Positions 28,297-36,087 of a stretch of DNA of 53,114 nt are shown one piece after another. The DNA comes from a virus: positions 1-53,114 of IMG/VR virus record IMGVR_UViG_3300034283_001180; one strand, 5' to 3'. Under the pieces are notes generated by a model. That model did not search any database. It saw only the letters and a program-made list of their open reading frames with translations, and had not been told where the DNA came from. Within the stretch, counting starts at the first letter, position 1; each line of letters starts with the position of its first letter. The translations under genes were made by a program, and so were the position numbers.

Positions 28297-29001
28297 ATGG
28301 AATGGTATGATTTACCAAGATTAGAAAAAACAAAAACAAGATTAGAGTCTGAATTTATACAAGATGGTATAGAGGTTATTAATTTAGATTACGGCATCCA
28401 CTTGTATAGAAATGCAGTTAATAAAGATGACTGTAAAACCATTATAGATTTAATTGAAAATGAAATATCTTTAGGCATACCAAAAATTCAATGGAATGAA
28501 GCCAGTGTTAATGGTAAAGAAAGAACCACCCATGCAAGAAATTGTTATGATCTAAAATATAAAAAAGAAGCTCTTGGAACTTATATTCCTAAAAATGATG
28601 CTTTGGCAAAAGCTCATGACATGGTTAATGATAGATTAAATGTTGCATTGCAGCACTATGAAAGATTATGGCATTTTTCAATAAAGTATAAAGAAGCATT
28701 TAACTTTGTAAAATATATGCCAGGTGAATTCTTTAAAATACATGCAGACCATGGACCATTTTATACATGTACAGTTTCTGCAATAGTTTATTTGAACGAT
28801 GACTATGAAGGCGGGGAACTAGAATTTCCAAGACATGGATTAACAGTTAAGCCAAAGGCTGGAGACATTATGTTGTTCCCATCCAATTATGTATACGAGC
28901 ATGCATCATTAAATATAAGTTCAGGAATTAAGTATGCTGTAGTTATCATGATGGATTATAATGATTTATATCATAAATCAGAAAGTTCAGGCGGATATTA
29001 A
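28297..29001 (+). CDS. 2OG-Fe(II) oxygenase (P4H-like) 1
   Basis: 234 residues behind AGGAG. Iron triad His149/Asp151 (IHADHG) and His202 (YEHASL); Lys212 (IKYAVV) is at the 2-oxoglutarate-binding position, as in prolyl 4-hydroxylases. Core YLNDDYEGGELEF at about 165-177 and KPKAGD follow. The first 45 residues (IEVINLDYGIHLYRNAV) form the usual substrate-side lid. The first gene after the Phe/Pro repeat protein, transcribed from its own promoter. Confidence 0.88.
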   Translation: MEWYDLPRLEKTKTRLESEFIQDGIEVINLDYGIHLYRNAVNKDDCKTIIDLIENEISLGIPKIQWNEASVNGKERTTHARNCYDLKYKKEALGTYIPKNDALAKAHDMVNDRLNVALQHYERLWHFSIKYKEAFNFVKYMPGEFFKIHADHGPFYTCTVSAIVYLNDDYEGGELEFPRHGLTVKPKAGDIMLFPSNYVYEHASLNISSGIKYAVVIMMDYNDLYHKSESSGGY

Positions 29002-29764
29002 TAAAATAATTTTTACAGCATTTAGACCATGGCTAACAAAATTTAGCCCATCAGTGCCAGGAACTACTCATTCTGTTATGCCTAAATGGTACAAGGATGC
29101 CGACAGGTTTGCTAAAAACCCAATCAATGGTGAATATTACAAAGCTACCAAGGAAGTTTGTCCTTTTCCAAAAGAGGGTACAAATAATGATTACGGGTAT
29201 ATCCCAACTTGGAAAGCTTGTCCAGCAGTTATGGATGCATTTATTACTGGTTATGTTTTTAAGACTCCATGTGATATAACATTCTATAAAGATAAAAATG
29301 GAAAAATTAATGTAAAAATAGATGATAAAAAAAATGCAGGTTTTTGTACAACAAGAGATCCGATGCCTCAGTTTGAGCATCCAACTGGTTATTATAAAGA
29401 ACATTTTGCGTGGTATCCAGATTGGGCATTAGAAGTTCCTGAAGGGTATAGCTGTTTATATATGACTCCAATGAATAGATTTGACTTACCGTTTTTAAAT
29501 ACAACTGGAGTTGTAGATAATGATAGTGTCCATTTATCTGGCACATTTCCATTCTTTTTGGTTGAAGGATGGGAAGGAACAATTCCAGCAGGAACACCGT
29601 ATTTACAGATACTTCCATTTAAAAGAGAAGACTGGCAGCATGAGGTAAAGTTTTTGTCACAAAAAGATATATATGATAAAATGACAGACAATATGAAATT
29701 CTACCGTCAACCAGATGGCGGAGTATATAAAAGCAAGGTATGGAGTAGGAGAGAGTACAAATAA
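28961..29764 (+). CDS. DUF6065-related hypothetical protein
   Basis: Up to 267 residues. The start is unsure: ATG 28961 lies 41 nt inside the previous gene with no ribosome site; conserved-looking sequence begins near KIIFTAFRPWL, where only ATA or ATT codons are available. PKWYKDADRF, ACPAVMDAFITGYVF and IPAGTPYLQILPFKRE give the same layout as the 30430 gene, so the two are distant paralogues. The pattern suggests a beta-rich protein, role unknown. It alternates with oxygenase genes, hinting at a shared process. Confidence 0.65.
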   Translation: MIYIINQKVQADINKIIFTAFRPWLTKFSPSVPGTTHSVMPKWYKDADRFAKNPINGEYYKATKEVCPFPKEGTNNDYGYIPTWKACPAVMDAFITGYVFKTPCDITFYKDKNGKINVKIDDKKNAGFCTTRDPMPQFEHPTGYYKEHFAWYPDWALEVPEGYSCLYMTPMNRFDLPFLNTTGVVDNDSVHLSGTFPFFLVEGWEGTIPAGTPYLQILPFKREDWQHEVKFLSQKDIYDKMTDNMKFYRQPDGGVYKSKVWSRREYK

Positions 29765-29765
29765 A

Positions 29766-30440
29766 ATGCAAACTTGGTCATCAAAAGAGTCTCTAGGGAA
29801 TGGTATATTTGTCTATAGAGATGTTATAAAAAAAGAAATTGATGTAATAGGCAGACTAGAAAACATTCTTAGTCCAGTAAATTCTGGCGCTAAGTATGCA
29901 TGGCAGCCAGCGTATGTTGGGTATCAAGAACTTATGCCAGATTATAGAGACTGTGTAGATTTTAAATTCAAGAAGACCGACATTCAATTTGATAAAAGCG
30001 AAGAGTCCTCAAAACTTCAAAAATTGTGGCAAGACGTATTTGATGTACAATCTCCAGCCGTAAATGATTATAGAAAAGAACATAATCTTATGGACCTTAA
30101 ATACTGGGAAGCATTTAATTTTATTAAGTATGGACCAGGACAACACTTTATGGAGCACCACGATCATGGATACTCATATAATTGTACTGTCTCTTTAGTT
30201 GCATATGTTAATGATGATTACGAGGGTGGAGAATTATATTTCAGGTTGCAAAACCTGAATATTAAGCCAAAAGCTGGAGATTTATATATATTCCCTTCTA
30301 ACTACATGTACCCACATCAAGCAAAGCCAGTTATATCGGGAACAAAATATTCAATTGTTACTATGTTAGATTATAGTGGCAAGTTCCACTCACAAGAAAT
30401 GTATGATCCTAAATGGGAGAATGAGCCAAGTGTTAGTTAA
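29766..30440 (+). CDS. 2OG-Fe(II) oxygenase (P4H-like) 2
   Basis: 224 residues from ATG 29766 (MQTWSSKESLGNG); an earlier in-frame start would overlap the previous gene. His131/Asp133 (EHHDHG), His184 (YPHQAK), Lys194 (TKYSIV). Core YVNDDYEGGELYF. It is closest by eye to oxygenase 1 (KYWEAFNFIKYGPG versus KYKEAFNFVKYMPG), so the pair probably arose by duplication with the DUF6065-like gene between them. Confidence 0.88.
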   Translation: MQTWSSKESLGNGIFVYRDVIKKEIDVIGRLENILSPVNSGAKYAWQPAYVGYQELMPDYRDCVDFKFKKTDIQFDKSEESSKLQKLWQDVFDVQSPAVNDYRKEHNLMDLKYWEAFNFIKYGPGQHFMEHHDHGYSYNCTVSLVAYVNDDYEGGELYFRLQNLNIKPKAGDLYIFPSNYMYPHQAKPVISGTKYSIVTMLDYSGKFHSQEMYDPKWENEPSVS

Positions 30441-31146
30441 AGCCTATAAACATGCTGGACATAGGGTAAAGATAGAGCAGACTAAAGTAAAAAGGGACTG
30501 GATGGATGCTACTGATAATGCTCATGCATACAAATGCTTTCCAGTTAGTTTAGCTAATACAATTGGATGGTCGATATCATTACTAGACGATGTCGAGTTT
30601 ATTTGGGATGGAATATCTGACTCAAGTTCGGAACACGTAAAGGTTTTAAAGGATCCAGCTGGAGCCTGTAGTACACAACGCTCTAATGGCACAATAAGTT
30701 TTTATACTGGTATCTTTTTTGAGACAGATAAAGACACGACAATGCTACAAATAGTTCCTCCTAATTACTTTATAGATGGTGCTGCGCCATTTACAACTCT
30801 TATATCCACATCTTTTTTTCCAGAAGCAATTCCAGTTGCATGGAAAATAACTAGACCAAACACAGTAATAACTATACCAGCTGGTACTCCAATAGCTACT
30901 TTTATTCCAATATCATTGGCTAAATACAATGAGGTAGAGTTAGAAATTCAGGATAAGGTGTGGCCAGAGCTTTCTTGGAAACAAAAAGAAGAAAGAAACA
31001 AGGTCTGGCAAGAAATAACTATGCAGGGCAAGTTTACTAATTTTTATAGAGATGGTGTAGAGTATGATGGAACAAAAATTGGTGACCATGAATTAAAGGC
31101 TATAAGGTTAAAAATTAACGATTTTTCTACAAAGATAGAGGAGTGA
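30430..31146 (+). CDS. DUF6065 family protein
   Basis: 238 residues from GTG 30430 with GGGAGA 9 nt upstream; ATG 30421 is the alternative. RDWMDATDNAHAYKCFPVSL followed by ANTIGW and later IPAGTPIATFIPI match the DUF6065 family, from memory. Members are found in bacteria and phages without known activity. It overlaps the preceding oxygenase by 11 nt, so the two are co-translated, supporting a joint role. Confidence 0.7.
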   Translation: MLVKAYKHAGHRVKIEQTKVKRDWMDATDNAHAYKCFPVSLANTIGWSISLLDDVEFIWDGISDSSSEHVKVLKDPAGACSTQRSNGTISFYTGIFFETDKDTTMLQIVPPNYFIDGAAPFTTLISTSFFPEAIPVAWKITRPNTVITIPAGTPIATFIPISLAKYNEVELEIQDKVWPELSWKQKEERNKVWQEITMQGKFTNFYRDGVEYDGTKIGDHELKAIRLKINDFSTKIEE

Positions 31147-31158
31147 TATAATATTAAT

Positions 31159-31917
31159 ATGGAAAAGATGAATGTAAATCATTTAGATCAGGTGACAAAA
31201 TCTATCACCCCATCAGGATTTTTTGGGACCAGCAAAGATAATATTGTTGAACTAGAAAACTTTATGACAGAAGAAGAGATAGACTTTTTGGAAAAATCTG
31301 CAAAAGGTATAACAATTTGGGATTATACAGAAAGCCATGTCAATGAAAATGGAACCACAATATATGATGCTAACTATTGGAAAGATAGAGTGGCAACTAG
31401 ACCATCATTAGATAAGAATGATCCAAAAATTGGTCCAGTTATTGAAGGTCTATTTAAAAGACTTCAGCCAATTATAGAAGACTTTTTCTATGTTAGAGTA
31501 CAGCCAACTGGACAAACAATTGTAAGATGGTTACCAGGACAATTACAAAAACCTCATGCTGATAAAGAACTACATGATGGTCCAGATGCAGGACTGCCAA
31601 ATGATTTTCCATATTACGACATAGCAAGTTTATTTTATTTAAACGATGACTACGAAGGTGGAGAAATCTACTGGCCTCTACAAGGAGTTAGAATTAAGCC
31701 TAAAAGAGGAGCAGCATACTTTTTCCCAGGAGACATGAATTATATACATGGCGTCACCGAGATAAAAGGAAATATAAGATATACAGTTCCTTTCTTTTGG
31801 ACCATATTAGAACACACTGGAGAAAATAAGCCTGAGGCAGGTAAAGAGTATTATAGGACGCTATTAGATCCAGAAATGCGTGGAAAGAATCTTTATGAAA
31901 GTGTTTACGAGGGGTAA
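31159..31917 (+). CDS. 2OG-Fe(II) oxygenase (P4H-like) 3, leaderless promoter
   Basis: 252 residues. His133/Asp135 (PHADKE), His197 (IHGVTE), Arg207 (IRYTVP). Core YLNDDYEGGEIYW and KPKRG. TATAAT (31147-31152) ends exactly 6 nt before ATG 31159 and no ribosome site is present in that gap, so a leaderless mRNA can begin here inside the cluster. Its C-terminal 35 residues (PEAGKEYYRTLLDPEMRG) are an extra helical tail. Confidence 0.88.
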   Translation: MEKMNVNHLDQVTKSITPSGFFGTSKDNIVELENFMTEEEIDFLEKSAKGITIWDYTESHVNENGTTIYDANYWKDRVATRPSLDKNDPKIGPVIEGLFKRLQPIIEDFFYVRVQPTGQTIVRWLPGQLQKPHADKELHDGPDAGLPNDFPYYDIASLFYLNDDYEGGEIYWPLQGVRIKPKRGAAYFFPGDMNYIHGVTEIKGNIRYTVPFFWTILEHTGENKPEAGKEYYRTLLDPEMRGKNLYESVYEG

Positions 31918-31919
31918 AA

Positions 31920-32663
31920 ATGTCTAATTATACAAGATTAACTCAAGATATTTTGTTGTATGAAAACTTTTTGACTAAAGAGGAGTCCCAAGCAATTATT
32001 GATGTTATGGAAGCTCAGGTTAAAAATGAAAAGTTGTCTTGGACACCAATTACATTTTATGAATCTTATTCTTCCGTTCTTCCGCAAGACGGTGACGAAG
32101 AACTAGAGCAATTCGGATTGCCTTCTGATTTTTTTTCTGTGCTTCAGAATAGAATAGTTGAAGCAGTTGCAGAGGTTCATGGAAAACAATTTTCCGATAT
32201 TCACAAGATTGGTTTTCATGCTCAGAAGTGGGAGCCAGGAGCCTTTGCAAAAGAACATTCAGACAATACAGATTTAGAAGGCAACACTGGACCATTTGAA
32301 AGAAGCAGGTACGCTGCCTTTTTATACCTTAATGACGAGTTTGAAGGCGGACTACTAAAGTTCAATAAGCAAGATAAATTGATTTATCCTAAGACAGGTT
32401 CTTTAGCTGCTTTTGCAGGCGGGTTTGATAATACTCATGAGGTTACAATGATTACTTCTGGCATTAGGTACACGCTTGGATCATTTTGGGACGACAGAGA
32501 CCAGAGTGCTTACCCTCAAGAAACAATTGATGCCTGGGACGCTGAAATGAAAAGAATTAGAGAAGAGCAAGAAGTGATAAAGGCTGGTTGGCAAGATGCA
32601 CTAAAAGAAGGATATAAGTTAGATCCAGACGGAAATAAATATAAAATGGAGGAAAACGAATAA
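31920..32663 (+). CDS. 2OG-Fe(II) oxygenase (P4H-like) 4
   Basis: 247 residues, 2 nt after the previous stop. His113/Asp115 (EHSDNT), His173 (THEVTM), Arg183 (IRYTLG). Core YLNDEFEGGLLKF. The C-terminal 50 residues (about 198-247) are a charged helical extension not seen in oxygenases 1 and 2. It overlaps the next start by 1 nt. Confidence 0.87.
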   Translation: MSNYTRLTQDILLYENFLTKEESQAIIDVMEAQVKNEKLSWTPITFYESYSSVLPQDGDEELEQFGLPSDFFSVLQNRIVEAVAEVHGKQFSDIHKIGFHAQKWEPGAFAKEHSDNTDLEGNTGPFERSRYAAFLYLNDEFEGGLLKFNKQDKLIYPKTGSLAAFAGGFDNTHEVTMITSGIRYTLGSFWDDRDQSAYPQETIDAWDAEMKRIREEQEVIKAGWQDALKEGYKLDPDGNKYKMEENE

Positions 32664-33427
32664 TGCAACTAGAAGAAAGATTACATGAAAATGTTTACAT
32701 GTATTCGGATGTAATTGAGAATCCTCAAGAAATTATTGATCTAATCAATAAGCTGGATTCTGACGAAAGAGTTCACAAGGTTATTCCTAAGTGGAACAAT
32801 TGGAACTCAAGCAGCAGAGATGGAAATATCTTTGGTAAGAAAAAAGATTTCAATCTAGCTGAAGTAGAAGGTTTAGATCCAGAAGTTAGAAAGGATGTAG
32901 ACTTAATTATTTCTACGATTAGAAATGCAATTAGAAATATTGCAGAAGCTTTTATTGTAGACAGAGGTCTGAAGGGAGAGCCAAACGTTTCTCCTTTCGT
33001 AGGTATTTCTAAATATATTCCAGGTTGTGCCATGGGAGCACATTTTGACAGACAGGCTGGAGATAACAGTTTAGAGTGGTCAATTATCATTTATTGGAAC
33101 GACGATTATGAAGGTGGAGAAATATCATTTGTAATCAGACCAGAAGACTTAAGACTAGAGGTTAATGGTCATTTGAGACCACCAGACGACGCTCTAGATC
33201 CAAGAACTAAAGACATGGTTACATTTACTGCAAAGCCAAAAGCTGGTAGCGCACTAATATTCCCATCTACTGACCCATACAAGCATCAAGTTCATATTAT
33301 GAAAGAGGGAGAAAAATATATTACTCCAGGTTTCATATTTGTAGATGGCTATGTTGTTGGTGGCCCAGGAGGTCCTTCAGAGGAGTACATCAAAGCTTAT
33401 CACGAGCAAATGAATGGAATGATGTAG
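32663..33427 (+). CDS. 2OG-Fe(II) oxygenase (P4H-like) 5
   Basis: 254 residues. His127/Asp129 (AHFDRQ), His208 (YKHQVH), Lys218 (EKYITP). Core YWNDDYEGGEISF. A 25-residue insert (RPEDLRLEVNGHLRPPDDAL, about 159-178) sits between the core strand and KPKAG; it would lie near the substrate channel and may give different specificity. GGAGG is available in the end of the previous gene. Confidence 0.87.
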   Translation: MQLEERLHENVYMYSDVIENPQEIIDLINKLDSDERVHKVIPKWNNWNSSSRDGNIFGKKKDFNLAEVEGLDPEVRKDVDLIISTIRNAIRNIAEAFIVDRGLKGEPNVSPFVGISKYIPGCAMGAHFDRQAGDNSLEWSIIIYWNDDYEGGEISFVIRPEDLRLEVNGHLRPPDDALDPRTKDMVTFTAKPKAGSALIFPSTDPYKHQVHIMKEGEKYITPGFIFVDGYVVGGPGGPSEEYIKAYHEQMNGMM

Positions 33428-34225
33428 TTGTCTTTTGATAACATTGAAGTGGAAGTTCTTCACCCTAAAATTTGGGTTTTTAAAAACATACTAACTCAAA
33501 GTGATGATTTAATAAATTATCTAAGGGGTGAAGAATTTTCTAATCAATGGATGCAATGGTATTCTTTCGGAGAAAAAATTTATCTTCCTATAGGAGGATC
33601 TAGTTTTGAAAAATTTCCATCTGATTTAGAATGGTCTGAAAAAATAACGCTTGAGTCTTCTAAAAACAAATCACTTCAAGAATTTACCGATTCTTTTTAT
33701 TACATAACAAAAAAATATACTGAGTCTCAAGGAATAGTTTTAGATAATTGGGAGTTTGGTAGCCCAGATTTGTGTTACTATAATGAAATGTCTGGTGTTT
33801 CTGGAACCCAGGCCATGAATTATCATACTGATTATCAGCTAGAAAGAGATTACGAGCCAGGTATGAAATTTGAAACAACTTCTGTGTTTTACCTAAATGA
33901 TAATTATGATGGTGGAGAAATATGTTTTAAGGTATTCGAAGAAGACTATTCAAAAGTTTTACACAGAATATCGTACAAACCATCAAAGGGAGATGCAATA
34001 ATTTTCCCATCCAAGCACCCCGTCTATCATGGAGTAAAAATTGTTGAAAACGGAACTAAGTACATAATTAGAAGTTATTGGAAATATTGGCAGGACGGAA
34101 CAGAAGAATACTACAATGATAAAAACTCTATGGGCGTAGAAGAGTTTGAAGAATTTTTAGATCAAAGACACAAAGACATTTGGAATGAAATTGTTAGTAA
34201 AACTCATGATGATGTAACAGGATAA
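33428..34225 (+). CDS. 2OG-Fe(II) oxygenase (P4H-like) 6, TTG start
   Basis: 265 residues starting at TTG 33428, directly abutting the previous stop. His133/Asp135 (YHTDYQ), His201 (YHGVKI), Lys211 (TKYIIR). Core YLNDNYDGGEICF. Longest active paralogue; an N-terminal stretch of about 60 residues is Trp-rich. No other start fits without leaving a gap. Confidence 0.85.
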   Translation: MSFDNIEVEVLHPKIWVFKNILTQSDDLINYLRGEEFSNQWMQWYSFGEKIYLPIGGSSFEKFPSDLEWSEKITLESSKNKSLQEFTDSFYYITKKYTESQGIVLDNWEFGSPDLCYYNEMSGVSGTQAMNYHTDYQLERDYEPGMKFETTSVFYLNDNYDGGEICFKVFEEDYSKVLHRISYKPSKGDAIIFPSKHPVYHGVKIVENGTKYIIRSYWKYWQDGTEEYYNDKNSMGVEEFEEFLDQRHKDIWNEIVSKTHDDVTG

Positions 34226-34227
34226 TC

Positions 34228-34830
34228 ATGAATATAAATAAACTTTTACCAGACATTTATGAGGTTGAAAATTTTATAACAGAAAAAGAACAGTCTCTTA
34301 TTCTAGACCAGATAAAGTTACTAGATGAAAGTTACTGGTATGCAATGGATAAGAATGCATACGAGTTTAATTTTTGGGATGGCAAAATAATAGATCCAAT
34401 GGTTCATGAACTAAATGATAATCTTTACGATGGCATAAATGTTAAATGTAAAAAGATTTTTGATTCGTTTTTAGAGATTACTGGAATAAATATTGCCAGA
34501 TACACTAAAGATGATTTTTTAGGCACACACAGGGATTATTGGAAATACGATGAAGATTATCATATAAGATACGGTCTTGTTATATATTATAATGATGATT
34601 ACGAGGGCGGAGAGATAGAGTATCCAGAACTAAATCTAATACATAAGCCAAAAGCAAGGTCCATGTTGATTCATGGTGGAAACATATTACATGGAACGCT
34701 GCCAGTTAAAAGTAATAATTATAGATATATATCTACAATGTTTGTTAAAGGATCTAAAGATAAACCTGCAGTTCTAAGCAAGGAACTGTTTGATGGAATA
34801 GAGGAATCAGATGGAACAATTTATAGATAA
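34228..34830 (+). CDS. 2OG-Fe(II) oxygenase (P4H-like) 7
   Basis: 200 residues, 2 nt after the previous stop. His101/Asp103 (THRDYW), His155 (LHGTLP), Arg166 (YRYIST). Core YYNDDYEGGEIEY. Compact, with no extensions. It overlaps the methyltransferase start by 20 nt, so the last oxygenase and the methyltransferase are co-translated. Confidence 0.87.
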   Translation: MNINKLLPDIYEVENFITEKEQSLILDQIKLLDESYWYAMDKNAYEFNFWDGKIIDPMVHELNDNLYDGINVKCKKIFDSFLEITGINIARYTKDDFLGTHRDYWKYDEDYHIRYGLVIYYNDDYEGGEIEYPELNLIHKPKARSMLIHGGNILHGTLPVKSNNYRYISTMFVKGSKDKPAVLSKELFDGIEESDGTIYR

Positions 34831-35413
34831 AAGAAACTTTATAAGTTCTTCGGACTCATTTGCACTAGACATCCTGAATTATAAGAGGGATGGATACTAT
34901 GTTGAAATGGGTTCAGCAGACCCCATTAAGGGAAATACTACTTATAGAATGGAAAAAGATTACGGATGGAAAGGACTAGGGTTTGACTTAAACGAACAGC
35001 ATGCTAAAAACTATAACTCGGTTAGATCCAATCCATGCCTAGTAGAAGACGCAACTAAATTTAATTACCTAAAGTATTTTGAAGAAAATAATTTTCCAAA
35101 ACAAATAGATTATCTTCAAATTGATATAGAGAGTCCAATGGACAGAGGCGGGAGACCTCAGCATCCAATAGGACAACCGCTTTTAGGTTTAATTGCTTTG
35201 CCACTAAATCATTATAGATTCACTGTCATTTCTTTCGAGCATGAGTTTATAATTCATTATAAAAATGCTTCTTTGAGAGATGCACAGAGAGAAATTTTAG
35301 ATAGCCTCGGCTATTCATTAGTTTGTAAAATTGGCCATGAAGATTGGTGGGTTGACTCTACAGTTATTCCTTACCAAGACTACAAGTGGTACTCTAGATT
35401 TGAGTCGCCATGA
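34811..35413 (+). CDS. FkbM-type SAM methyltransferase
   Basis: 200 residues. GYYVEMGSADPI (28-39) is the SAM-binding loop, GFDLN (57-61) holds the acidic residue that contacts the ribose, and YLQIDIESP (about 99-107) is the FkbM-type motif IV. FkbM enzymes O-methylate sugars or polyketides. Placed at the end of an oxygenase operon, it could methylate a hydroxyl group that an oxygenase creates; that is inference. The TylF-type enzyme at 11549 would be a second such activity. Confidence 0.75.
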   Translation: MEQFIDKRNFISSSDSFALDILNYKRDGYYVEMGSADPIKGNTTYRMEKDYGWKGLGFDLNEQHAKNYNSVRSNPCLVEDATKFNYLKYFEENNFPKQIDYLQIDIESPMDRGGRPQHPIGQPLLGLIALPLNHYRFTVISFEHEFIIHYKNASLRDAQREILDSLGYSLVCKIGHEDWWVDSTVIPYQDYKWYSRFESP

Positions 35414-35880
35414 CAGCTGCTGGACAGTTAAAGCAAGAACATGTCGATGTTGTTTCTAGTTATCTTAATGATGTTTCCTCTAAAAAGGCAACATCTTATA
35501 TGCTAACAATATCTAGAGATGGTGAGTCCCCAGTAAGAACTATCATATTCTATGACAATGCAATAGATGCATCTGAAGCATACAATATGTATAAGGACTG
35601 GGGTTTTGCTAGACAGTACTTGACAGTAACATTATATGAGCCATCTGGAAGAATAAATCAAAAGGTGTTTAAAAGAAATCAGGCGGGGGATCCAACTTTT
35701 TTAAGACAAAATTACTATGATGTTGCGGAAGCCTTAAATGATTTAAAGCCTTTTCTAGAAAAGGATGTATATGATAAGGCATGTGCCAAAATAGCCACCT
35801 CTTTTGCCAAAGATAATTGGAGATTTGATCCAGAAAGGTTTTTAAAAACAACTGGATCGGATATCGTGTTAAACGGATAA
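35410..35880 (+). CDS. Two-domain protein fusing homologues of 8445 and 8260 genes
   Basis: 156 residues. Residues about 25-95 (YMLTISRDGES ... DASEAYNMYKDWGFAR ... YEPSGRINQKVFKR) align by eye with the protein at 8445-8648; residues about 100-150 (YYDVAEALNDLKPFL ... FAKDNWRFDPERF) align with 8260-8448. The early arm carries the halves as adjacent genes in the same order. It overlaps the FkbM gene as ATGA. Function unknown; the fusion implies the halves interact. Confidence 0.75.
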   Translation: MTAAGQLKQEHVDVVSSYLNDVSSKKATSYMLTISRDGESPVRTIIFYDNAIDASEAYNMYKDWGFARQYLTVTLYEPSGRINQKVFKRNQAGDPTFLRQNYYDVAEALNDLKPFLEKDVYDKACAKIATSFAKDNWRFDPERFLKTTGSDIVLNG

Positions 35881-35898
35881 AATTGGTATAATATAGTT

Positions 35899-36066
35899 AT
35901 GTCACCATATCAAAGGCATCCAAGAAGGCATTTTTCAAATCAAATGAAAAATCCTTATTTCCATAGCAAACACTATCAAGAAGAACATACTTCTACTGAG
36001 GTGAAAATAGAAAAAGCTGCCCTGAGCTTTATTCATTTTTTCAAAAAGATATTCAGCAAAAAGTAA
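35899..36066 (+). CDS. Small basic protein (55 aa), leaderless promoter
   Basis: MSPYQRHPRRHFSNQMKNPY, His/Arg/Lys-rich, ending with FIHFFKKIFSKK, an amphipathic basic helix. TATAAT (35887-35892) ends exactly 6 nt before the ATG. Independent evidence of coding is limited to the start context and composition. A membrane- or nucleic-acid-binding peptide is possible. Confidence 0.6.
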   Translation: MSPYQRHPRRHFSNQMKNPYFHSKHYQEEHTSTEVKIEKAALSFIHFFKKIFSKK

Positions 36067-36087
36067 AGCTTCTGATATAATAAAATC

